A DNA stretch of 64,000 nucleotides from contig NZ_WNZY01000011.1 of assembly GCF_009725205.1 (NCBI RefSeq), positions 97,449-161,448 on the forward strand, read 5' to 3'. The notes under the pieces were generated by a model. The model was given only the letters and a program-made list of their open reading frames with translations, did not search any database and was not told the origin of the DNA. Source of the DNA: Paenibacillus timonensis. GTDB lineage: Bacteria > Bacillota > Bacilli > Paenibacillales > Paenibacillaceae. The position numbers and the translations under genes are program-made. Shown piece by piece: positions 44,321-52,845 of the stretch (position 1 is its first letter; the number at the start of each line of letters is the position of its first letter).

Positions 44321-45693
44321 GAGCCATCCCTCCTCCGGAATTTGCTCAAGTAGAGACAATGATCCAAGATATGGTCCACCGACGCCTTCCCTTCCGCCCG
44401 GAGCGAAGGGTGCTTGAAGATCGAACGCCCCGGCTTGGCGTTGGCTTCGAACATCCATATCTTCTCCTCCCGGTCGATCCCGATATCAAAACCAATCTCG
44501 CCGATCAGATGCTGTTGATGGGATTCGATCGCTTCGGCTAGCGTGATCGCAACGGACTTGGCGTTCCGCAGCACTTCATCGGCGCGCGCCCCAAACGCTC
44601 TGCTGAGCGCTTGATCCGGTGTAAGCAGGGAGCCCCCGTTCTTCAAGTGAGTCGTGACGCTGCCTTTGCCGGCTTTTTTCGCCCCGATCCCAACGACGAC
44701 CCATTGGTTTCTCCCATTCTTATGCATGTGGAACCGGAAATCGATTGGACAGCTGTCGATTTCGATCAGGCGAATGCCCTGCTGGGCCACGTAACCGCGG
44801 AGCGCCCGGCCGTGTCTGGCTTGCAGCGTACGCATCAAGCTGGCGAAGGAAGAGAAGCGCAGCAAGGCGTTGCGTCCGTTTTTCCGATACCTGGCGTAGT
44901 AACCGCTTCTCGGGATATAGGAAAGACGGTAGATCCCATTGCCAAGGCTGCCGCTGTTTGGCTTGTAATAAACGAGGGAGTGCCTATCCAGCATCTCCTT
45001 AATTTGCTCGGGCGTCGGGCTCATGATCGACTCGGGAACGTAGCGGACGACGCTGGTGTCTTTCTCCAGCAAGCGGTAGATATCGGATTTATTGAAGAAG
45101 CTCCAGTTGAAAAAAGGGATCTTCCGGCGAACGAACCGTTCCCGCAGCTGATTGATCGAGCTTGTTGTTTCGGCACGGCGGCTGGGAAGACGATTGTATA
45201 CAACGTCGGGCAGCGGCACCCGTTTCCGTGTGAATCGGCCGGCCTCGTTTAGAAAGTACCCGGTCACGGTATCGTCCTCCCAATGGATGTCCCGCGGGGT
45301 GAACGCAAAAATATAAGAGATCTTGCTTCCCTGCCTGAGCAGTTGTTTAATGAAACCGGTACGTGAACCGAACGGATTGGTCTGCGAGGACACCGGGCCA
45401 TCGGACAAGACGCCGATGAGCGGGCCGATCTGCACTTCCCCCTCTTGAAGGCTTCGGAGGTAGACGCCGCCGGGCTTGGGGATCTTGATGCCTCTGCGTA
45501 CGCCGCTAGCCAGATAGAGATGTTTTCCCGCTTTATTAATTCGTTTGATGGTGGCGGGAACGCGTTCTCCGCCGAGTCTTAGATGCAGCGACTTTTTTCC
45601 GGACAGCTTCAGATTCTTCATTAGAGCCCCTGACACGTAAACCACCCGTTCGGGGGCTTGCGTGAAATGGACGTTGCAAAAAGTCAAACTCAT
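44317..45693 (-). CDS. YheC/YheD-family ATP-grasp protein with extra N-terminal domain (copy 3)
   Basis: 458 residues. A beta-rich N-terminal domain of about 90 residues (KSLHLRLGGERVPATIKRIN) precedes the ATP-grasp part; copies 1, 2 and 4 lack it. ATP-grasp motifs: KPNSGSLGNGIYRLSYI, QQGIRLIEIDSCPIDFRFHM, IGFDIGIDREEKIWMFEANA. ATG 45693 follows AGGAGG; the ORF continues upstream into copy 4 but has no start signal there. Confidence 0.87.
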   Translation of the reverse strand: MSLTFCNVHFTQAPERVVYVSGALMKNLKLSGKKSLHLRLGGERVPATIKRINKAGKHLYLASGVRRGIKIPKPGGVYLRSLQEGEVQIGPLIGVLSDGPVSSQTNPFGSRTGFIKQLLRQGSKISYIFAFTPRDIHWEDDTVTGYFLNEAGRFTRKRVPLPDVVYNRLPSRRAETTSSINQLRERFVRRKIPFFNWSFFNKSDIYRLLEKDTSVVRYVPESIMSPTPEQIKEMLDRHSLVYYKPNSGSLGNGIYRLSYIPRSGYYARYRKNGRNALLRFSSFASLMRTLQARHGRALRGYVAQQGIRLIEIDSCPIDFRFHMHKNGRNQWVVVGIGAKKAGKGSVTTHLKNGGSLLTPDQALSRAFGARADEVLRNAKSVAITLAEAIESHQQHLIGEIGFDIGIDREEKIWMFEANAKPGRSIFKHPSLRAEGKASVDHILDHCLYLSKFRRRDGS

Positions 45694-45716
45694 GGATTTT
45701 ATCCTCCTAAAAGTGA

Positions 45717-46829
45717 TCAGGGTTTGCTCAGCAGTAAATAGCGGGCATAGCCAATCGGATTCTCCAGCGACCTTCTGGCGGTTTCCGGATCGCCGATCCG
45801 AAAGAACGAGGAGCGCCCCGGTTTGGAGTTGACCTCCAGCACCCAAACGCAGCCTTGGCGGTCTACGCCGAAGTCAAGGCCCAGTTCCGCCAGCCTGCCG
45901 AAACGGGTCTCCAGATAGGCCGGAATCAAGAGTGACAATTTGCGGATCGCTGCTTCAGCGGCTTTGCCGCCCTGGTCTCCGAGTTCTCGGATGAGAAAAG
46001 GCAGCGCCCGGTGGGCAGTACCCCCTCCATGCAGATTGGAGGTAAGCGAATCTTTACGACCGACGCGTGCCGCCATCCCCGTCAAGCTCCATTCGCCTTT
46101 GGCATTCTTCTGCATGAGGACACGCACGTCAAATGGTTCGCCTTCTGAGCTGTTCAGCTGCAAATACGGCTGAATCAGGAAGGGGCGTCTTCCGGTAAAT
46201 CGGTCAACCCAATCGAGCCCGGCTTGTTTGGTGAGAAAACGGCGCCGAAACATCGTATTTCGTCCGCTCCGGCCCATCACTTTGACTTCATCGCGGGGCG
46301 GAAGCCATTTGACATGCATCGTCCGTTTTCCATGCGTTCCGTTACGAGGCTTCAAGAACGCTTCACCGTCATGGGTTTGCAGCCATTTGTCCAGCTGGAC
46401 CTGCCCTTGATAAAGCACCGTCTCTGGCAAATGCTCGGCGACCTCCGGACATTCGAGCAGGGCTTGGTAGACCACCCATTTGCCCGCGAGCCCTCGGGCC
46501 AGGTAGACGAAGGGATGCTCGGTGGCCAACCGCTCGAGCAGGCGATGCTTGCGTAGCTGTTGTTTGCGGTCATGGGTTAGGCAACGGTCGTAAATAATGT
46601 CCGGCCTGGGGGACCATTTGCGAATCCAGGTCCCATGTTCAAAGGTGTAGGACGGAATGCCAACGGCATTCCCTGATGCGATCCAGCCTAAGCAGAAGAC
46701 CATTACAGAGAGGCCCTGCTTTTCACCGATATGGCATAATCTGCGACAGAACGCGGCTTCCGCGAATGGATATGGCCCGTCGCTTTCGGCGACTAGGATC
46801 CCAATGGTCCCTTGTGGTGTCTTGTTCAT
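45717..46829 (-). CDS. YheC/YheD-family ATP-grasp protein (copy 4)
   Basis: 370 residues. Begins GTIGILVAESDGPYPFAEAA; ATP-grasp motifs KPRNGTHGKRTMHVKW, QKNAKGEWSLTGMAARVG and LGLDFGVDRQGCVWVLEVNS. ATG 46829 follows AAGGAGGG. Confidence 0.88.
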   Translation of the reverse strand: MNKTPQGTIGILVAESDGPYPFAEAAFCRRLCHIGEKQGLSVMVFCLGWIASGNAVGIPSYTFEHGTWIRKWSPRPDIIYDRCLTHDRKQQLRKHRLLERLATEHPFVYLARGLAGKWVVYQALLECPEVAEHLPETVLYQGQVQLDKWLQTHDGEAFLKPRNGTHGKRTMHVKWLPPRDEVKVMGRSGRNTMFRRRFLTKQAGLDWVDRFTGRRPFLIQPYLQLNSSEGEPFDVRVLMQKNAKGEWSLTGMAARVGRKDSLTSNLHGGGTAHRALPFLIRELGDQGGKAAEAAIRKLSLLIPAYLETRFGRLAELGLDFGVDRQGCVWVLEVNSKPGRSSFFRIGDPETARRSLENPIGYARYLLLSKP

Positions 46830-46867
46830 GCGGAATCCCTCCTTCCAAGAGGCCCTAAGGGTTACGT

Positions 46868-48235
46868 TTAAAAGCCGGACAAATAACGGGTGTATTCAAT
46901 CACTTGCTTAACCGAAGGTCGAATTTTGCCTTCGCCCATTGGGGTGTTGTCATTTTTGGATGGCTTGGAGTTGACCTCCAGCAGCCACACCCGGCCGCTT
47001 GTTTCTACGGCCAAATCGATACCGAACTCCCCAAAGTGGGCCGGAATTTGCGCATCGACACTCTGGGCGATATCCAGGGCCGCTTTCTTCAGCTTCGCGG
47101 CGACTTTACCTTTAACCCCTTGCGGCAGCGAACTGCGGGCGATCGCGTCTTTCACCGTGCTGAGGGTACCGCCGCGGGCCAGGTTGGAGACGAAATGCTG
47201 ACTTCCGGCAATCCGTGCCACAATGGAGGTCGTGTTCCATTTGCCGGAGATGTTCTTCTGAACCAGCGCACGAAAATCCACCGGCCGATGATCCACCTCG
47301 ATCAAATGAAGCCCCTGCTGGATCTGGTAGCGGGTCGCCTTCATTTTGCCGGAGAGCGATGTAAATACTTTGTTGAGATTCGGGTAAACCTGCCGCCGCG
47401 TGCCGCCAACCTGGGCGGTTAACGTCTGAAAGGCTCCGCCTTCGAGCCGCGAAATGCGGATGATCCCCTTGCCTAGGCTTCCTTTAATCGGTTTCAGGAA
47501 GACGACCGGATATTTGGCGCACATCGCTTTCAGCATGGCGTAATTACGGAACAGATGGGATTCCGGCAAGTAGCGCTGCACGGAAGTGTCTCGACCCAGG
47601 GCGTCGAATACTTCGGTTTTGTCGAGATATTTTTCGTTGAAAAAATGGCTCCCGTAGCGGGATTTTACTTCTTTCATAAAATGCTGTACGCTAGGTTTAT
47701 TCTCCAATTTCCGCGAATTCAGCCGGTTATAGAAGACGTCTGCGGCAGGCAGTTGGGTTTGCTTCCACCCGTTGCCATAGACCCAGCCCGAGACCTGGCC
47801 TGTGCTTGTGCCGATGTGTTTGGGCGTGAAGAAGTAAACGAAAACCCCTTGGCGCGAGCAGGCGTTAACGAGCTCCTTACAGAACAAGGTCATCTGGCCA
47901 AACGGCCTTTCCGGATTGCCGGGGAAGTCCTGGCTGAGCAGTATGCCTAGCAGCGGACCCAATTGAAGGGTGGAGGAATGCGGCCGGTAGATGAGACGCA
48001 GCGACGATCGCGGCGGGATCCCCATTTTGCTTGCTAGACTGGAACTCATGCGAACTCCGTCGGATCTGGATAAAGGAATAACTTTGACGCGGTGCCGGAA
48101 TGATCCGAAGGTGAGCAGAAGCGGAAGATGCGTCGGGATTTTCCATTGTTTGATCAGCATGTCTCCAAGCACGAGAATGTCGTCTTCAAGAATGCCCGGA
48201 CTCATGATTTGTACCGTAATTTTTTTGGAGGGCAT
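46868..48235 (-). CDS. YheC/YheD-family ATP-grasp protein with extra N-terminal domain (copy 5)
   Basis: 455 residues, the first gene of the array in transcription order. N-terminal beta-rich domain (residues 1-95), then ATP-grasp motifs KPIKGSLGKGIIRISRLEGG, QQGLHLIEVDHRPVDFRALV and FGIDLAVETSGRVWLLEVNS. ATG 48235 after AAGGAG. The 240-bp gap upstream (48236-48475) separates it from the divergent yheB and should hold its promoter; I found no clear sporulation consensus. Confidence 0.88.
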   Translation of the reverse strand: MPSKKITVQIMSPGILEDDILVLGDMLIKQWKIPTHLPLLLTFGSFRHRVKVIPLSRSDGVRMSSSLASKMGIPPRSSLRLIYRPHSSTLQLGPLLGILLSQDFPGNPERPFGQMTLFCKELVNACSRQGVFVYFFTPKHIGTSTGQVSGWVYGNGWKQTQLPAADVFYNRLNSRKLENKPSVQHFMKEVKSRYGSHFFNEKYLDKTEVFDALGRDTSVQRYLPESHLFRNYAMLKAMCAKYPVVFLKPIKGSLGKGIIRISRLEGGAFQTLTAQVGGTRRQVYPNLNKVFTSLSGKMKATRYQIQQGLHLIEVDHRPVDFRALVQKNISGKWNTTSIVARIAGSQHFVSNLARGGTLSTVKDAIARSSLPQGVKGKVAAKLKKAALDIAQSVDAQIPAHFGEFGIDLAVETSGRVWLLEVNSKPSKNDNTPMGEGKIRPSVKQVIEYTRYLSGF

Positions 48236-48475
48236 GAATGCGGATCTCCTTCCAAGCTAAGCTAGAGTCTTGGATGCAAGTAAAGATCATCTGCGTTAAA
48301 TGCGTGTAATGCATCATATGAGGACATAGAATCCTTGGTGATTAACCTATGCCCGTTTTCGGCGGCCCTAAGGCGAAGGGATAAACCGTCCTTTTCCTTG
48401 CCGGGCGCGGTCCGAGGGCGGATTTCGCGGGAGATAGTTAGGGCGGCAGCCTAAGAGAAAGAAGGTGGAGGAAGG

Positions 48476-49639
48476 ATGCCCGATTGGCTTTACGTGTTGG
48501 TAAGCGTTACAGTGGCAGCTTTTGTTGGCGGTGTCACCAATCACTTTGCGATTAAAATGCTGTTCCATCCGCGCAACCCCATACATATTGGTAAGTTTCA
48601 CGTCCCCTTTACGCCGGGACTCATTCCGAAACGCCGCGATGATATCGCCGAGTCACTTGGCCAGGTCGTGGCGGAGTATCTCGTGACAGCCGAAGGGCTG
48701 CAGGAAACGGTGCAGCGCCCAGAGTTCCGGAGCAAGGCGGATAACGCCTTGCGCGGCATCGTTGAACGCCTAGGCTCCAGCGAGTCGACGCTGCGGCAAG
48801 CCGCGATGCGCGTATGGAGCGAGGCGGAATATGAAGCGCTGAAAACTCGCTTGGCGACCGGGGTTAGAGAAACGGCCATGCGGGGTTTGACTCGACTGTG
48901 GGAACATTCGGAACTGGGGGAGCTGCCGCTAAAGCGGCTTGTTCCCGGATGGTCCGAAGAGAACCGTAAGGCCTGGAGCGCCGCTCTGGCCGGAGCATTA
49001 TTGGGCGTTGTTGAGGAGGAACTGTTGTCTGCCAGCGGACAGCGAATGCTGTCGAGAATGGCGGCGGGGATGATGGACAAAGCGGGCGGATTCCTCGGTA
49101 CGATGGCCGCGATCTTTATGGATGAGGATAAATTGGTTCAAAAAATGACCCCGGCGCTCGTTCAAGCGCTGCGCGGCGAAGAGGCCGTGAGCAAAACGGC
49201 CCGGGCGATCGAAACCCGTCTGGAGCTGTACGGCGAGAAGCCGGTGGCGGAACTGTTAGCCGCATTGACCGGCGAGGAGGCGCTTCAATGGTTAGGCGGC
49301 AAGCTGGAGCAGCTGCCGCTGGAACGGTGGCTGGAGCAGGCGGAGAATCTGCCGCTCCGCTCGTTGATCGAACCGTGGAAAACGCAGGTCATCGCGATGG
49401 TTCCGGTGCTGACGGAGCGGCTGCTGCGCCTCATCGCCAAGGGAATTCCCGCGGCGATGCAGGCGGTTGATTTGCCGGGCCTCGTCGAGGAGCAGGTGCA
49501 GAAATTTCCGGTGGAACGCCTGGAGGAGGTTATCCTCAGCGTCTCGGGCAAGGAATTTCGCGCCATTACCTGGCTTGGTGTATTGCTTGGCGGAATTATC
49601 GGTTTATTCCAGTCGCTGCTGATGCTGTGGATGGGATAG
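48476..49639 (+). CDS. yheB: YheB-like DUF445 membrane protein
   Basis: 387 residues. One hydrophobic segment at each end (about 4-24 and 364-385), a central helical DUF445 region, and the diagnostic GGVTNHFAIKMLFHP and FTPGLIPKRRDDIA near the start. Function unknown. ATG 48476 is preceded by GGAGGA. The position next to yheC/yheD copies and yheA is conserved with Bacillus. Confidence 0.9.
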   Translation: MPDWLYVLVSVTVAAFVGGVTNHFAIKMLFHPRNPIHIGKFHVPFTPGLIPKRRDDIAESLGQVVAEYLVTAEGLQETVQRPEFRSKADNALRGIVERLGSSESTLRQAAMRVWSEAEYEALKTRLATGVRETAMRGLTRLWEHSELGELPLKRLVPGWSEENRKAWSAALAGALLGVVEEELLSASGQRMLSRMAAGMMDKAGGFLGTMAAIFMDEDKLVQKMTPALVQALRGEEAVSKTARAIETRLELYGEKPVAELLAALTGEEALQWLGGKLEQLPLERWLEQAENLPLRSLIEPWKTQVIAMVPVLTERLLRLIAKGIPAAMQAVDLPGLVEEQVQKFPVERLEEVILSVSGKEFRAITWLGVLLGGIIGLFQSLLMLWMG

Positions 49640-49747
49640 GGGGATAGGGCGGAAAACTGCCTGTTGAACCGCCCGGGCTGCAAGATCGGGCTTGCCATGG
49701 CGCATACGTAGTAGTAGTGACAATGTAACAACAACGAATCTTTTGTC

Positions 49748-49930
49748 TAACGCTTATGAGGAACGCTATTTGAGCCGAAAAGAGGAAAAGAAAATTCTAA
49801 CGCTTGCTGTAAGGCTTATTTCCCGATTTTTGCATAAAACGGGGGTCGTTCCAACCCAATAAGGTGTCTGATCCGCGTTACATGTGGAAACCCTTGATTA
49901 TTGGGCAAATAAGCATCCTGATCAGCGTTA
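49748..49930. repeat. Four copies of a 24-bp repeat, two direct and two inverted
   Basis: Part of a 428-bp gene-free gap. Units at 49748-49771 and 49798-49821 read TAACGCT...GCTTATTT on the plus strand; units at 49858-49880 and 49907-49930 are the same motif on the minus strand. Opposite units could pair as a cruciform or RNA hairpin. Next to it at 49937-49967 is a (GTT)n microsatellite with one interruption, and a short (AAC)n tract lies at 49726-49735. No reading frame seen. Confidence 0.8.
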
Positions 49931-50067
49931 GCGCAAGTTGTTGTTGTTGTTGTTATTGTTGTTGTTGCGACATTAGCCCAGGGTGTTACATCGTTCGCTC
50001 AATAGAGTACGGAGCAGGCCCGCCCTAAGGCTGCTTATACCCTAAAATAAAATTTGGAGGCTTATCA

Positions 50068-50412
50068 ATGAACATTTACGACAAAGCGCATGAACTGGCG
50101 GCTGCCTTGAAGGATAGCCCAGAGGTTAACGAAATTACAGCCGCGATGAAGCTGGTGGATGCTGATCCCGAGAGCAAACGGATGCTGGATGAATTCCGGG
50201 TTCGCCAAAATGAAGTGCAGCAACGAATGATGACTGGAGAAATGCCGTCGCAGGAAGAAATGGAACGGATGGAGAAACAGTTCGAGGTGCTGAGTTTGAA
50301 CCTTAATATCCGTCGTTTGTTTGACGCCGAACGTCGCCTAAGTGTGATCATTCAGGACGTCAACAAAATTATTACGGATAGTCTAGCTCACTTGTACGGC
50401 TCGGGGATCTAA
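50068..50412 (+). CDS. yheA: YlbF/YmcA-family protein YheA
   Basis: 114-residue all-helical protein (IYDKAHELAAALKDSPEVNE ...). The family includes RNase Y-specificity factors YlbF and YmcA; YheA itself has no known role. ATG 50068 is preceded by TTGGAGG. Next to yheB as in Bacillus. Confidence 0.9.
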   Translation: MNIYDKAHELAAALKDSPEVNEITAAMKLVDADPESKRMLDEFRVRQNEVQQRMMTGEMPSQEEMERMEKQFEVLSLNLNIRRLFDAERRLSVIIQDVNKIITDSLAHLYGSGI

Positions 50413-50550
50413 ATCCCCGTTTCCGTTCGTATCCTCCATTTGCAAGTTTCTATCATATTCCTTCAGCTCCGTTCATAGAGATAGAAGAGACAAGGTACAA
50501 CGAACCGAATCTCATATCTCGTAATCTATGAAATAAAGGAGCTGCGGAAG

Positions 50551-50844
50551 ATGAAAACCGTTAAAAAACCAAGCAAATGGAAGCATGTCGTTTATCTGAT
50601 TCTGGCATTGGCGATGCTCGTATATGCGCTGCCTATGATTTCTTTTGAACCTGGAGCGGGCTGGGTGTCGCTGTTCGGCGCGGTGTGGGCAGGATTTGCT
50701 TTCCTCGTGATCGGGGCGCACCTGCATTTCCTCTTAGGCGTAGGGGAGGAGAAGCAACGTGAGCTGGATCGAATCCGGAGGGCGAAATACCGCGAATGGG
50801 AACTCCAATGGCAGGAGGACGGCAAACGCGGCGAAAATGCATAA
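50551..50844 (+). CDS. Small membrane protein, function unknown
   Basis: 97 residues with two or three hydrophobic segments (about 13-30, 40-65) and a charged helical tail (EEKQRELDRIRRAKYREWEL). AAAGGAG upstream of ATG 50551. Followed by a strong terminator; family not recognised. Confidence 0.75.
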   Translation: MKTVKKPSKWKHVVYLILALAMLVYALPMISFEPGAGWVSLFGAVWAGFAFLVIGAHLHFLLGVGEEKQRELDRIRRAKYREWELQWQEDGKRGENA

Positions 50845-50884
50845 GCGGCAGGCAACGGAACTGACGGCTGGCCTGAAAATGGAC

Positions 50885-50932
50885 AGGGACTGTCTTGGAA
50901 GATCACCATTCTTCCAGGACAGTCCCTTTTTA
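50885..50932. terminator. Strong bidirectional terminator
   Basis: AGGGACTGTCTTGGAAG pairs with CTTCCAGGACAGTCCCT (one G-T pair), T-run after. Separates a plus-strand gene from convergent ilvB. Confidence 0.94.
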
Positions 50933-50953
50933 CGTTTGTACTTGCCGGGGGCA

Positions 50954-52672
50954 CTAATTCTCGCCGTCGCCGGTCAGCATTTGATCGTTGCCTGCTCCCG
51001 GCGGAACCATCGGATACACGTTTTGCTCTTCCCGAACATTAAATTCCATCAGAACGGGGCCGGGGAGGGCCAGCGCCTGTTGGATGATCGCATCGGCTTC
51101 TTCCGGCGTTTGCGCCCGGAGCCCTGGAACCCCGTATGCACCGGCAAAAGCGACAAAATCGGGGGATGTGATGTGCACGGAGGAATATCGTCGTTCATAG
51201 AACAACTGCTGCCATTGCCGGACCATCCCCAAATAGCCATTGTTTAGGATGGCGATTTTGACCGGCAAGCCGTAATCGACGGCCGTCATCATCTCCTGCA
51301 GATTCATTTGGAAGCTGCCGTCCCCAGTGATGCAGACGACCGGCGGGGCGGCGGGTCCGCCCAGGGCAATGGCCGCGCCAATCGCAGCCGGGAAGCCGAA
51401 GCCCATCGTACCTAAACCTCCCGAAGTGAGGAAGGATCGGGGGCGGGAGAACCGGTAGTGATGGGCGGTCCAGATTTGATGCTGCCCGACATCGGTTGCC
51501 ACCACCGCGTTACCTTGGGTATGCTTATCGATCAGCCGAATGACCTCCTGTGGATTCAACGATCCTGCAGCCTCATCGCTATAATGCGGCACCTTCCTCT
51601 GCCATCCGGCCGTTTCCTCCGGCCAATCGGTCTTCTCGGGCCCTTTCACGTAAGCGTTCAACCTCCGCAGCAACTTTCCGATATCCCCGCAGAGCTTAAG
51701 CTCCACGGGAATGTTCTTGTCCAGCTCGGCATCATCGATGTCCACATGAATCTTCCAGGCGTTAGGGGCGAACGATTTCGCATTGCCGGATAACCGATCG
51801 TTTAACCGCGTGCCGAGGCAAATCAGCAAATCCGCATGATGGACCGCTCGGTTCGCGGCATAGGTGCCGTGCATTCCCAGCATCCCGAGATAGAGCGGAT
51901 GGCGGGACGGGAAGGCGCCGATGCCCATCAGCGTAGTCGCAACCGGGATTTGCGCAGTTTCCGCTAGCTGGCGCAGCTGCTCGGCGGCGCCGGATGCCGC
52001 TGCGCCGCCGCCTACCACGAGGACCGGGCGGCGGGAGGACTCGATCTTGCCGGCAATGAGCCGCACGGCCTCTTCGCTGATCTCGGATTGGGGTTCGTAT
52101 CCGCGAATATGAACTTCGATGGCGGGCCTTTGGTCTGTACGGGCGGTCATGATGTTTTTGGGCAGATCGATAAGCACAGGCCCAGGTCTCCCGGTGACCG
52201 CGAGATGGAAAGCCTCTTTGACGATTCGAGGCAAATCGCGGATGTCCATCACGGAATAATTATGTTTGGTCACGTCCATCGTCATTCCGTAAATATTGAC
52301 CTCCTGGAAGCTGTCCCGACCGATCAGGTCGGTGGAAACCTGACCCGTCAGCACAACCATCGGGACCGAGTCCATATAGGCGTTAGCGATACCCGTGACC
52401 GCATTTGTCGCCCCTGGCCCGGAGGTGACGAGCGCGACCCCGGCCTGTCCCGTGACTCGGGCATATCCGTCCGCCGCATGCACGGCGGCTTGCTCGTGCC
52501 GGGTTAGAATATGATGGATTTCTAGGCAATCGTACAGCGCATCGTAGATCGGAATGACCGCACCGCCGGGATATCCGAAGATCGTGTCGACCTGTTCCGC
52601 ACGCAAGCACTCGATCAGCAGCTCCGCTCCGTTTTTGGCGGTGGGTAACTTGGTTTCATGGATGTTCTTCAT
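50954..52672 (-). CDS. ilvB: Acetolactate synthase large subunit
   Basis: 572-residue thiamine-diphosphate enzyme that joins two pyruvates into acetolactate. The catalytic glutamate lies in LTRHEQAAVHAADGYARV; the cofactor motif is GDGSFQMNLQEMMTAVDYGLPVKIAILNN, and FAD-binding residues are in the middle domain, so it is the biosynthetic rather than AlsS type. No ilvN small subunit or ilvC is adjacent, which is unusual. ATG 52672 after GGGAGGT. The Fnr-like box at 52730-52745 lies 41.5 bp before its predicted transcription start, suggesting a role in fermentative or low-oxygen metabolism. Confidence 0.93.
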   Translation of the reverse strand: MKNIHETKLPTAKNGAELLIECLRAEQVDTIFGYPGGAVIPIYDALYDCLEIHHILTRHEQAAVHAADGYARVTGQAGVALVTSGPGATNAVTGIANAYMDSVPMVVLTGQVSTDLIGRDSFQEVNIYGMTMDVTKHNYSVMDIRDLPRIVKEAFHLAVTGRPGPVLIDLPKNIMTARTDQRPAIEVHIRGYEPQSEISEEAVRLIAGKIESSRRPVLVVGGGAAASGAAEQLRQLAETAQIPVATTLMGIGAFPSRHPLYLGMLGMHGTYAANRAVHHADLLICLGTRLNDRLSGNAKSFAPNAWKIHVDIDDAELDKNIPVELKLCGDIGKLLRRLNAYVKGPEKTDWPEETAGWQRKVPHYSDEAAGSLNPQEVIRLIDKHTQGNAVVATDVGQHQIWTAHHYRFSRPRSFLTSGGLGTMGFGFPAAIGAAIALGGPAAPPVVCITGDGSFQMNLQEMMTAVDYGLPVKIAILNNGYLGMVRQWQQLFYERRYSSVHITSPDFVAFAGAYGVPGLRAQTPEEADAIIQQALALPGPVLMEFNVREEQNVYPMVPPGAGNDQMLTGDGEN

Positions 52673-52729
52673 TTAAACTTACCTCCCGGTGGAATTTTGA
52701 CCATTTTATCGCGAGGGGTTTGCATTTGG

Positions 52730-52745
52730 AGTGATTCCAGTCATA
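52730..52745. promoter_or_regulatory. Fnr/Crp-type box shared by ilvB and hemY
   Basis: AGTGA-TTCCAG-TCATA (8 of 10 positions of TGTGA-N6-TCACA). The minus-strand -10 TAAAAT (52708 to 52703) predicts ilvB transcription from 52696; the plus-strand -10 TACGAT (52767-52772) predicts hemY transcription from 52779. The box centre is at -41.5 for both. Confidence 0.65.
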
Positions 52746-52845
52746 AAACGGCGCGGATCAAGGGGTTACGATTACTAGGAATTCAATGATGAGACGGTTG
52801 GACTCGCAGGAGAGTCACGCCGCTCAAAGGAGGGCAAACCTAATC

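Noticed and set aside
49937..49967. (GTT)n tract considered as a CRISPR-like or regulatory array
   Set aside because: Simple triplet repeat with one interruption, no spacers and no cas genes.
52673..52845. T-box or leader attenuator before ilvB
   Set aside because: The predicted leader is only about 24 nt, too short for a T-box; no AGGGTGG-like motif is present.
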